From the NCBI RefSeq assembly GCF_002741015.1, contig NZ_CP016620.1:529710-593709 (forward strand): a stretch of DNA of 64,000 nt, written 5' to 3'. The notes under the pieces are model-generated. The model was not told the origin of the DNA. It searched no databases and saw only the letters and a program-made list of their open reading frames with translations. Below, one piece after another: positions 36,139 to 42,799 of the stretch; within the stretch, counting starts at the first letter, position 1; the number at the start of each line of letters is the position of its first letter. This DNA comes from Microvirga ossetica (GTDB taxonomy: Bacteria; Pseudomonadota; Alphaproteobacteria; Rhizobiales; Beijerinckiaceae). Both the position numbers and the translations under genes were made by a program.

Positions 36139-36182
36139 GCGCATCGTGCGGATCAGGGGATCCGGTTTTCCGCACGATGCGC
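36139..36182. repeat. Extragenic palindrome, well-conserved copy
   Basis: Arms GCGCATCGTGCGGA and TCCGCACGATGCGC pair perfectly over 14 bp around a 16-base centre. It starts six bases after the S24-like stop, so it may also work as a transcription barrier. Confidence 0.65.
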
Positions 36183-36191
36183 CAGGATTTC

Positions 36192-36321
36192 CCTGCCTGG
36201 AGGTCCCACCATCTCGCATGGTGTCCGGTGGGCCAGGCAGGAGAGGCCGGAAATGGTGCCGTTTCCGGCCCCTCGGCCCTCACGAAAAAGCTCCCTCGCC
36301 AGGGGGGATCTGGGAGGGAGC
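36192..36321. repeat. Three consecutive inverted repeats
   Basis: CCTGCCTGG/CCAGGCAGG (36192-36241), GGCCGGAAA/TTTCCGGCC (36245-36270) and GCTCCCTC/GAGGGAGC (36290-36321). Only four and nineteen bases separate them. None is followed by a T run. A structured RNA is possible but unproven. Confidence 0.45.
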
Positions 36322-36536
36322 TTGCTCTCCGGACGGAGATGGATATTGCCGAGCGAAAACCTCAGCGACAGGCCAAAATGTCGGCCTCGAATGCGGCGAA
36401 TTTGGGCTGGCGCGGCTGCAAGTTATTCTCAGTATAACCGCTCACTCAAAGGCGACTTTCCGATGCAGTTTTACTGAATAGTCGGTGCGACGTTCCGTAC
36501 TCCCGCTTGAACACTTTCCGAAACCTTCAAATCGCG

Positions 36537-36564
36537 TTCCATACTGGAGGTTATGCGAAATTCG
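36537..36564 (+). repeat. TTCCATACTGG dispersed repeat, copy 1
   Basis: TTCCATACTGGAGG then TTATGCGAAATTCG. It overlaps the 3' end of the minus-strand gene at 36551. Best-matching member of a family repeated at 37557, 38027, 38502, 38838, 58151 and weaker sites. Confidence 0.7.
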
Positions 36565-36862
36565 TCGGCGATAGCTGCTCGTGCCGAGTGAAAAGAATTT
36601 GGCTCCCGCCCGGGCCACAGACCGTGAGACTGCATTGATACAACTCGGCCAACCTGACCGCCGCGCTGCGACGCTCCTCAGGTGCCGTGTAGAAGTGGAA
36701 AGCCTGCTCGATCTTGGCCACCGGGAGCAACAGCGTCTCTCCTGGGGCTAAGTGCGCTAGTCTGATTTGCAGGTCCGTCGCTTCCATTGGGCTTCTGCGA
36801 ATTACCAGCGCCGGTTCGGCCGGTTGCGGGGGCTGAAACGGCCGCACTGCGCAGATGTGCAT
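36551..36862 (-). CDS. Hypothetical protein
   Basis: A 103-residue frame: MHICAVRPFQPPQPAEPALV, then MEATDLQIRLAHLAPGETLL and APEERRSAAVRLAELYQCSL. No family is recognised. The start is uncertain (ATG 36862 or ATG 36787), with no clear ribosome binding site. Its last codons lie in a dispersed repeat. It follows two small genes on the same strand and may be their third partner. Confidence 0.45.
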   Translation of the reverse strand: MHICAVRPFQPPQPAEPALVIRRSPMEATDLQIRLAHLAPGETLLLPVAKIEQAFHFYTAPEERRSAAVRLAELYQCSLTVCGPGGSQILFTRHEQLSPTNFA

Positions 36863-36883
36863 TTCACTGTCATACCGACCGAC

Positions 36884-37078
36884 CTACCCGAGGGCCTCCG
36901 GCGGGGGGCCGTCTGCGTGAGCCTTGCGCTCTTCTTCCTGCGCAAGCTGCTCAAGGTGCTCGGCTGTCTCAAGCAGTTGCTCGCGGGCCTCGTCGATCGT
37001 GATCTTCTCGACGATGGTCCGGATTTCCTGCGCCTTCCGGCAATACTCGGCAGCTTTCTTAAGATGATCGACAGACAT
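36884..37078 (-). CDS. Small helical hypothetical protein
   Basis: 64 residues, MSVDHLKKAAEYCRKAQEIR then DEAREQLLETAEHLEQLAQE. Nearly all helix with a heptad pattern, so probably a coiled coil. Small proteins of this kind are common in Bradyrhizobium and Microvirga. It starts nine bases after the stop of the DUF6894 gene, so they are cotranscribed. Function unknown. Confidence 0.65.
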   Translation of the reverse strand: MSVDHLKKAAEYCRKAQEIRTIVEKITIDEAREQLLETAEHLEQLAQEEERKAHADGPPPEALG

Positions 37079-37087
37079 GGTTGATCG

Positions 37088-37354
37088 TCACATGCGCAAT
37101 GGGGGCATCAGCCTGGCCCGTTCCACCTGGATCGAGACCGTCACGGTGAGAACCGGCCGTCGCTGCTCATCCGTCACCTCAATCCGAATGTCGTCAGGGG
37201 TCGCACTTTGCATCTTGAGCAATCGGTCCCGCGTCAGTTCCCCCGCGGTGCGCAAGGCCTCGATCTCGGCCATGTGAAGGCTGTCGATCTCGTAACCAAC
37301 CTCGTCGCGGTCGGGAAAAGCACCCAAGAAAAGGTCGAAGTAGAAGCGCGGCAT
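37088..37354 (-). CDS. DUF6894 family small protein
   Basis: 88 residues: MPRFYFDLFLGAFPDRDEVG, then DSLHMAEIEALRTAGELTRD and RRPVLTVTVSIQVERA. First gene of a two- or three-gene minus-strand set with the small helical protein at 36884. Third of four DUF6894 paralogues in the window. Confidence 0.75.
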   Translation of the reverse strand: MPRFYFDLFLGAFPDRDEVGYEIDSLHMAEIEALRTAGELTRDRLLKMQSATPDDIRIEVTDEQRRPVLTVTVSIQVERARLMPPLRM

Positions 37355-37556
37355 CGGCGATGTGACCGGTGAGAGAAACGACAGTCCGCCCGCCTGCTGG
37401 CGCTCTTGTAGGCTGCCTTGCAGGCGAGCGGATTCGGCACCGGGATTGCCCCCACGGTCCGTGGAGCCGGACTATTATCGGAAAATAATCCGAATGCCTT
37501 GCTGCTTTGGGCCAACGGCTTATTGGATCGGGCCAGACCGGCTGCGCCAGCGCCTG

Positions 37557-37584
37557 TTCCATACTGGAGCTTATGTGAAATTCG
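37557..37584 (+). repeat. TTCCATACTGG dispersed repeat, copy 2
   Basis: TTCCATACTGGAGC then TTATGTGAAATTCG. Similarity to other copies continues for about 45 bases (GCGGCGGACATCACACGCGC, CGAGGC). Confidence 0.7.
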
Positions 37585-37803
37585 CGGCGGACATCACACG
37601 CGCACGCGAGGCGGTGTGAGCAAGCCCATCGATGAGGTGTTCTTATCGACTAAGGAGAAATCCTTAGTTTATCTTCATTGAGCATTCCTGGATAATCAAC
37701 CTTGGCCGTCTCATCCGGATGCTCGATAACAACCCGCACCCAAACGCCATGAGAGCGCCATGAGAGCCGCACCAGAGACGAACTTTTGTTGGTGGAGCAC
37801 AAA

Positions 37804-38016
37804 ATGGATCGGTGTGATCAGCTAATGGAGCATGTAGCTCAACAGTTTTATGCCACGCTAGAGGCCGCACAGCCCTGGATCTCGGCGTCCGAGACGCTGA
37901 AAGAAGAATTCCGCTCAATAGCGCGTAAGGTCATGAAACTCGTGGCAGAGCGACAAACTGAGGGCTCCATAGAGTCGATGGAGCAAATAATCGCTGTGAT
38001 CTCGTCCCTGAACTGA
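37804..38016 (+). CDS. Small hypothetical protein
   Basis: 70 residues starting MDRCDQLMEHVAQQFYATLE, helical throughout. ATG 37804 has GGTGGAG eight bases upstream, better than the TTG at 37786. It lies between two copies of the dispersed repeat. No family recognised. Confidence 0.55.
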   Translation: MDRCDQLMEHVAQQFYATLEAAQPWISASETLKEEFRSIARKVMKLVAERQTEGSIESMEQIIAVISSLN

Positions 38017-38026
38017 ATTCCTGACA

Positions 38027-38053
38027 TTCCATACTGCGCCTTATCGGAAATTC
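38027..38053 (+). repeat. TTCCATACTGG dispersed repeat, copy 3
   Basis: TTCCATACTGCGCC then TTATCGGAAATTC, followed by the downstream block ending CGCGCCCGAAGCTGCT shared with other copies. Confidence 0.65.
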
Positions 38054-38116
38054 ACCGACAATCTTCTCATACGCGCCCGAAGCTGCTAGAGGCGCGCGGT
38101 GCTGAGGAAGTAGTTC

Positions 38117-38272
38117 ATGTTAGTTGACGACGAAAAGCAGCATAAGATCAAGGCCATTCAGGATCGTCTGTCCAAGCAAGAAAGCAGAGCCACAATCATC
38201 ATGGCCTTTCTGCTAAGCCTGATGCTCATACTCCTTGGCGTGGTGTTTTTTCACCTTCTTGAACTTCCATGA
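38117..38272 (+). CDS. Small single-span membrane protein
   Basis: A 51-residue protein: a charged N-terminal helix (MLVDDEKQHKIKAIQDRLSK) followed by one membrane span (IIMAFLLSLMLILLGVVFFH). GAGGA lies about seven bases before the ATG. Too short for usual ORF cut-offs, but the arrangement and the ribosome binding site are convincing. It lies between two dispersed repeats. Function unknown. Confidence 0.6.
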   Translation: MLVDDEKQHKIKAIQDRLSKQESRATIIMAFLLSLMLILLGVVFFHLLELP

Positions 38273-38423
38273 CGGGTGAGGATAACCCAACCTAAGCCCA
38301 ATTAACCTATGTTAGTCGAGATATTTTCTCCGAGAACTGTCATTTACCCGACAGACGGCAGAGATGCATTCGGCTATAGAAACATCTCGACCCTGTTATT
38401 TTGCCCCTACAGGTCGGACTTTG

Positions 38424-38457
38424 GAGCGCCCCTGGAGACGGTGGGCGCTTTCTTTTT
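38424..38457 (+). terminator. Rho-independent terminator, possible end of a small RNA
   Basis: Stem AGCGCCC / GGGCGCT with an 11-base loop, followed by TTCTTTTT. The bases before it (TGCCCCTAC, then GGAGCGCCCC) are shared with the terminator at 58694. No coding gene ends right before it. Confidence 0.65.
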
Positions 38458-38501
38458 GCTTGCTCAGGTTTTCCGGAAACTTGGCATCGCGCCGGGCCAC
38501 A

Positions 38502-38529
38502 TTCCATACTGGAGATTATGCAAAATTCG
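38502..38529 (+). repeat. TTCCATACTGG dispersed repeat, copy 4
   Basis: TTCCATACTGGAGA then TTATGCAAAATTCG, followed by GCGGCCGG and TGCGCGAGGCTGCT as in other copies. Confidence 0.7.
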
Positions 38530-38586
38530 CGGCCGGCTTTGTCTTGCGTGCGCGAGGCTGCTACGGTTCCTTCTGCCGGGGGCACC

Positions 38587-38934
38587 GTGAAGACCAAACA
38601 GCGCAATCAGAGTGAACCGGATTGGCTGGGAACAGCCAACGATGCCGAGTTGATCCGACATAGGAAAAGGATGCGCGCCATCCTTCTTCTGGTCAGCCTC
38701 TTTGGCGTCGTGGTTCTTGCCGTGGTGGCTTGGCAGCTTCTCACCCTGGAATGGACACCGCAGGGCATCAATCAGCGGCCGCGAGACAGCCGTTTTTGGA
38801 GAAGCGAACAGGCGCCCCGAGAAGGACGACAGAGCGGTTCCATACTGGGAGCTATGCGACCTTACCTATCCTGCATGAGCCAGTTACGGATGGCGGAAAT
38901 CAGACCAAGCCCCAGGGCGCCGGTGAGTACGTAA
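38587..38934 (+). CDS. Small membrane protein
   Basis: 115 residues from GTG 38587 (MKTKQRNQSEPDWLGTANDA): a charged N-terminal region, RHRKRMR, then one span (AILLLVSLFGVVVLAVVAWQ). The C-terminal third runs through a dispersed repeat (copy 5) and looks less natural, so the original end may have been nearer residue 80. A GGGGG stretch precedes the GTG. No family recognised. Confidence 0.5.
   Translation: MKTKQRNQSEPDWLGTANDAELIRHRKRMRAILLLVSLFGVVVLAVVAWQLLTLEWTPQGINQRPRDSRFWRSEQAPREGRQSGSILGAMRPYLSCMSQLRMAEIRPSPRAPVST
38838..38858 (+). repeat. TTCCATACTGG dispersed repeat, copy 5 (partial)
   Basis: TTCCATACTGGGAGCTATGCG; the right half is absent. It lies inside the reading frame of the small membrane protein. 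Confidence 0.55.
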
Positions 38935-39143
38935 ATCACCACCCCTGACACGACATGAACGAATGGGTTGCCCTCGGGAATTGCGTCAACGAACGGATTG
39001 CCCTCGGGAATTGCGTCCCGGAAGGCAGCGTAGAAGTTATGCATGATGGCGGCGAACAGGCCCACAAGTCCCCCGAGGAGGATCAGGCTTGGGGTATCCC
39101 ACCGATGCTTTGCCTTGGACTTGTGCCCCATGCTTTGCATCAT
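38862..39143 (-). CDS. Hypothetical membrane protein with an internal duplication
   Basis: 93 residues with two membrane spans (SLILLGGLVGLFAAIMHNFY; VVSGVVIYVLTGALGLGLIS). Between them DAIPEGNPFV occurs twice in tandem, from a 30-bp direct DNA repeat around 38955-39015. AGAGGA precedes ATG 39143. Its 3' end overlaps the C-terminal part of the plus-strand frame at 38587. Family not recognised. Confidence 0.55.
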   Translation of the reverse strand: MMQSMGHKSKAKHRWDTPSLILLGGLVGLFAAIMHNFYAAFRDAIPEGNPFVDAIPEGNPFVHVVSGVVIYVLTGALGLGLISAIRNWLMQDR

Positions 39144-39152
39144 CGTGTTCCT

Positions 39153-39407
39153 CTAACGATGGCTGTGGTGCCACCAGTTACCATCGAGCAAGCATCCGGC
39201 GACGGCGCGCCTGTGCGACGCTCGTCCGGGGCCTTGCTCTTTCGTGAGAACAACCACTGTCTTGTCGCCGTTCTGGATGCAGCGCGAGGCGAAAGCGAAC
39301 GCCGCCGAGAGCGCCTCGTGCTCGGTGGTATGGGCCGACAGGGTCTGTTCCTGATGCGAGACCAGGCAGAAGTCGTCTCGTATGTGGGTCACCACAATCC
39401 GTTCCAT
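39153..39407 (-). CDS. DUF2188-like small protein
   Basis: 84 residues. MERIVVTHIRDDFCLVSHQE, then TLSAHTTEHEALSAAFAFAS, the pattern of DUF2188-like proteins: a strand pair followed by an Ala-rich helix. It matches the protein at 50401 closely (ERVVVTRTGDDVWSVSHEG, EEQALSAAFALAS). It ends nine bases from the membrane protein gene on the same strand. Function unknown. Confidence 0.6.
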   Translation of the reverse strand: MERIVVTHIRDDFCLVSHQEQTLSAHTTEHEALSAAFAFASRCIQNGDKTVVVLTKEQGPGRASHRRAVAGCLLDGNWWHHSHR

Positions 39408-40108
39408 CGCGACAGATCCTTGCGGTTACGGCTCAGCCTAGTTGGTTTCAGGGGGGCTGCAACAACCCTTTCGGGCGGCGGCAGCGGCGGATCGCCCCAG
39501 ACGCCACGGGGGCCGAGGAGACGCTGGATCGAAGCAATCTCGCAGCCCACTGCTTCGGAATTGCGCAGCATCTGTTCGCATTCTCACGCACACGCGAGGA
39601 TGCTCGGGCCCTCAGGCTGGGGCTGCATGAAACTCAAAACCGCAATTAGACCGAACGGGAGCAGAGGCTGAAGGCCGCCAACTCGCCGCTCTTGCAGCAA
39701 GACAGGATAGTCCGGTTCGACCTGCTCACCATCATCCTCGTCGGGGTGGCGACTCTCGCCGGGGTGGACAGCTTTCTCGTCCGTCTGTCTTCGTTTCCAG
39801 TGCCCTGACACGCGGGCGATTGCTGCTCCAGAGCGGCTCCATAAATGCGCTTTCGCGAAATTTGCAGCGGGTTATCACACGCGCGGAAAGCAGCCTTAAC
39901 CGCGCGTGAGTTGGGGTTCAGACAAAAGGTGTGAAAGTCGGGATTTGACCTGTCAGACAGTGGCAGATCACATCCCATCAGACATGATGGGGTGCAGTCC
40001 TTCATCCCGGCCTGAAAACCCAAAGGCTTGGGCCGGGATGAACTCGGTCGGACACTGCTCGTCAAATCTAGTCCAGGATTCTACACTTTTTAAGATAGGT
40101 CGTCTCGC
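39408..40108. other. Gene-poor stretch
   Basis: No certain gene. A plus-strand open stretch at 39650-39808 reads REQRLKAANSPLLQQDRIVR and LLTIILVGVATLAGVDSFLV, which looks like the C terminus of a small membrane protein, but no start codon precedes it. A degenerate copy of the TTCCATACTGG repeat is at about 39836-39870. Confidence 0.35.
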
Positions 40109-40369
40109 TCAGTTACGGCGCTCCTCGCGTCGCTCCGTGCGTCCGGTCCGCCGCTCATCGCGTCGCTCGTCGCGTCCGGTCCGGCGCGCCTTGCGGCGCT
40201 CCATGCCAGGGGTGCCCGTGGTGGGTGGCGGTGTCGCTGGTGTCTGGGCCCCGGCGTGTGACGCCGTCAGGACCGCGGCAGGCGCCGCCAGGCCGAGTAT
40301 GGCCGCCCATCCCATGAGAGAAAGAGCACGCCGACGAGAGATCAAGTCCGAAGTGATGATTTCGCCCAT
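40109..40369 (-). CDS. Arg-rich exported protein with a Tat-like signal
   Basis: 86 residues from ATG 40369 (GGAG eight bases upstream). The N terminus has a twin-arginine motif (SRRRALSLMG) and a hydrophobic segment (AAILGLAAPAAVLTASHAGA), then a Pro/Thr linker and a C-terminal array of RR-rich units (ERRKARRTGRDERRDERRTG). The underlying DNA is a run of CGTCGCTC-like repeats. Similar low-complexity proteins occur in Bradyrhizobium and Microvirga; function unknown. Confidence 0.6.
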   Translation of the reverse strand: MGEIITSDLISRRRALSLMGWAAILGLAAPAAVLTASHAGAQTPATPPPTTGTPGMERRKARRTGRDERRDERRTGRTERREERRN

Positions 40370-41035
40370 ATTCGTAACTCCAATATCGCTGGTCCAGCAG
40401 AACCCTTGGTTGGTAAGGATCTTCGATCGCAGCACGAACGTTGATTGACGGTTTACCGAGCCTGACGAATGGCTTCCATCCCAAGCTGAGCCGCTACTCG
40501 CAGGGCCGATGAGATCCCCTTCAGTGCGGAAAGCTCAGACCATGCCACACCAGCCTTCAATCTCATGGCATTCTTCGTCAACAAGCTTTGGCTAATCTAC
40601 CGCAACCCAACTGCTGTGCTTGATCAAAGCAGACAAAGTCGTGACACTTTGCGCCACCCCGCCGGTAACGGTCAGGATGAGATACCCCAGACCAGATACG
40701 TGGTTCAGGCGCGACCAGATCGACTCGGTCAACCAGAGGATGCAGCGCGTAAGAGACAACGGAATCGGGCGATCCAGCCATGCGCGGCTATCGCTGCGGC
40801 CCTAATGAGGGCGAAGGCGTGCTCGGCGCGCTTCAGCCGATGCGGGGGTTCACGACCGATCACGTAAAAACTTTAGGTCCTCGCAAGCCTGATAGGCGGC
40901 GATCCGATTGCCCAGACTTGATGCTGTTCGGCTCCCGGCGTATCCCTGAGGCAATCCTCAACTCAGCGCGCGATTAGAACGATGTTCATACCATGACGAT
41001 TGGCCTCGAGCCGTTCGCGCTCTAATTGGCGCCCG
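40370..41035. other. Gene-free stretch
   Basis: Several frames of 60-100 codons exist on both strands, but none has a ribosome binding site, known family or natural composition. I see no gene here. Confidence 0.3.
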
Positions 41036-41407
41036 TCATAAAGCCGACGCGATTGCCGCTTGGATGCCACGGATGTTTGCACCGCTTTTGAGCACCTTTT
41101 GGATTGGCTCGGCCCGGCCTGAGATCCAAATCTTAAGGTCCGAGTCCATGTCGAAGGTCCCGGCATTCTCGATCGAGTAAGTGGTGATGGCTCGGTAGGG
41201 AATGATGAGGTATTCGACCTTGCGACCAGTGAGGCTCTGTTTATCGACAAGGATGAGGCGCCGATCGGTGAAGACGAACAGGTCTCGAAGGACCTTGAAC
41301 GCAACCTCTACAGGTTCGTCCGGCAGGAGAACACCATCGAGTTCCTGCCGCGCCTGATCCGACGTGAGGTCGCTTGCTTGGCCGAGTATCTTGTTGATCA
41401 ATCCCAT
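41036..41407 (-). CDS. Bacterial PH-domain protein
   Basis: 123 residues matching the bacterial PH domain family (PF08000 type): MGLINKILGQASDLTSDQAR, FKVLRDLFVFTDRRLILVDK, GRKVEYLIIPYRAITTYSIE and DSDLKIWISG are all canonical. It is a small soluble protein of unknown role, often a stress-response orphan. It appears intact and monocistronic. Confidence 0.82.
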   Translation of the reverse strand: MGLINKILGQASDLTSDQARQELDGVLLPDEPVEVAFKVLRDLFVFTDRRLILVDKQSLTGRKVEYLIIPYRAITTYSIENAGTFDMDSDLKIWISGRAEPIQKVLKSGANIRGIQAAIASAL

Positions 41408-41805
41408 AGTGTTCCCTCCGTACCGACTGCCGGACCTTCAGCCATTGGAGTTGTAACCGGCTTAGCCACGTATTGATAGATCGGCACCCCGCCCGGTCCG
41501 CCTGCGTCTGCTCGTTGGGCCATGAGGTGCCTGCCCGCCTCCCTTAATTTTAGTCTGCGTGCCTCAGTGGCAGACCGCTCACCTCCATTCGTTTGTTATC
41601 GGCGACCCGTGTTCAGCTGTCTCCACGGGCTCTCCGTGCAGACCAGGGGAGTTGGATGCAGGCTAGGTTTGGTTCGAGGCAGTTGTCTGCCCTGATGCTG
41701 CGGACATGGGTTGCAAGGCTCTCGCCCCGCGCGTCACGCTTCGAGGCCGGAAGCGGGAATCGAAAGAAGTTCGCCGTGCCCTCGATCTTGTGCGTCCGAA
41801 ACAGG
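41408..41805. other. Intergenic stretch
   Basis: No recognised feature. Frames on both strands reach into the frameshifted gene at 41806 but show no family. Confidence 0.3.
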
Positions 41806-42185
41806 ATGGGCCGCTCCGTCATCGAGGCTGTGCTGGCCGACTTGGACCGGAACGGCCCTGACGCTGTCCAACCCTCCGGGAGACCGATCCGGCCGGATAT
41901 GCCAAGACGCTGTGCGACCTCCTGGCCGTCCGCGATCTCCTGCGGTCCGAGGTGGGAGACCGCACGAAGGACAAGGGCCGCACAGCCCGCGCCTGGCGCA
42001 CCCGGATGGCGCAAACGCTCCTGGCAGACCTCGCTCAGCAGCCGCGCCCAGGCTTGCGGCTTCTCGGTCCGCAGGGTGGCGATGGCGTCCTGGCCATGCA
42101 GCGCGAAGTCCTGCTCCAGGGCTGCGAGTTCCGGCTGCTGCGCAAGACGGGGCCAGCGCAAGATCTGTTCCCATTGACACGCTAA
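41806..42185 (+). pseudogene. Frameshifted hypothetical protein
   Basis: One frame reads MGRSVIEAVLADLDRNGPDA up to about 41866; after a one-base shift, the next reads TLRETDPAGYAKTLCDLLAV, RDLLRSEVGDRTKDKGRTAR and continues QEVLLQ-like to FRLLRKTGPAQDLFPLTR, stop at 42183. The joined protein looks natural, and Gly-Pro and Leu spacing is consistent. No family is recognised. A minus-strand frame over the same bases is a poorer candidate because its second half has no natural composition. Confidence 0.45.
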
Positions 42186-42799
42186 GGTAGAACGGATCGG
42201 CATCCTTCGGGTAAGGCTTGCGGCCTGACTCCTAAGCGTGGACCACGACGATGTTCCCGTCGATTGGGTACCCGTTTGAAACTATTGCATTACCTTGCTT
42301 TCTCGAACTTATCTCGACGGCGACCGTCTCTCATAAGCAAGACCTCGGGAAGGCTTACGCTGCCCCATCAGTCGTTCGTCCCAGGATGATGGCTCAGACA
42401 CCCAGATGAAAGCTGGATTTTGCCAATGTGAAGGCACGTTCGGTCGGTTTACAGGTCCACGTTCTTGCTACGTACTGCGTTAGCGTGTTTTTGGGAGCAG
42501 ATCTTGTTCCGGACCCAACAACACAGGCCGGACATATGAACGCAAGGGATCAGATCAAACCATGTCCGAATCCTCTTGCGAGACGGGGGCATCCACATAT
42601 GGCATCTGGACGGCTGATCCCGTGGGGCTCTCTGAGGTCAACCTGTTAACCTGACCGTGCCTGGTGAGGGCGTGGGTGGCGCGAGACCCATAGGGTGGTC
42701 GTGGCCCCAAGCTGTCCGTTTGCACGTCCTGTATCTCTATTCATCACCCGGCCTTGCTGCTACGATACTACCCTACGGGAGTTGAGCCACAGGGGTAGG
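42186..42799. other. Leader region of sensor kinase module B
   Basis: No gene. Probably contains the kinase promoter; I see no copy of the 18-bp palindrome here, which suggests the kinase is controlled separately from the other three genes. Confidence 0.3.

Larger units (their letters stand above)
36133..36550. other. Structured intergenic region
   Basis: No gene. It contains one extragenic palindrome (36139-36182) followed by three successive inverted repeats (36192-36241, 36245-36270, 36290-36321) and one copy of the TTCCATACTGG repeat at its right end. Confidence 0.45.

Noticed and set aside
39584..39811. 75-codon minus-strand frame
   Set aside because: The opposite strand reads as the end of a membrane protein; the minus-strand product has no natural features.
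36537..39870. Integron-like cassette array
   Set aside because: Repeats are co-oriented and separate short genes, but they lack the RYYYAAC/GTTRRRY boxes of attC sites, there is no IntI-type integrase, and several genes lie on the opposite strand.
41613..42203. 196-codon minus-strand frame
   Set aside because: The plus-strand pair of frames joined by one frameshift gives a more natural protein; the second half of the minus-strand translation looks like a shadow.
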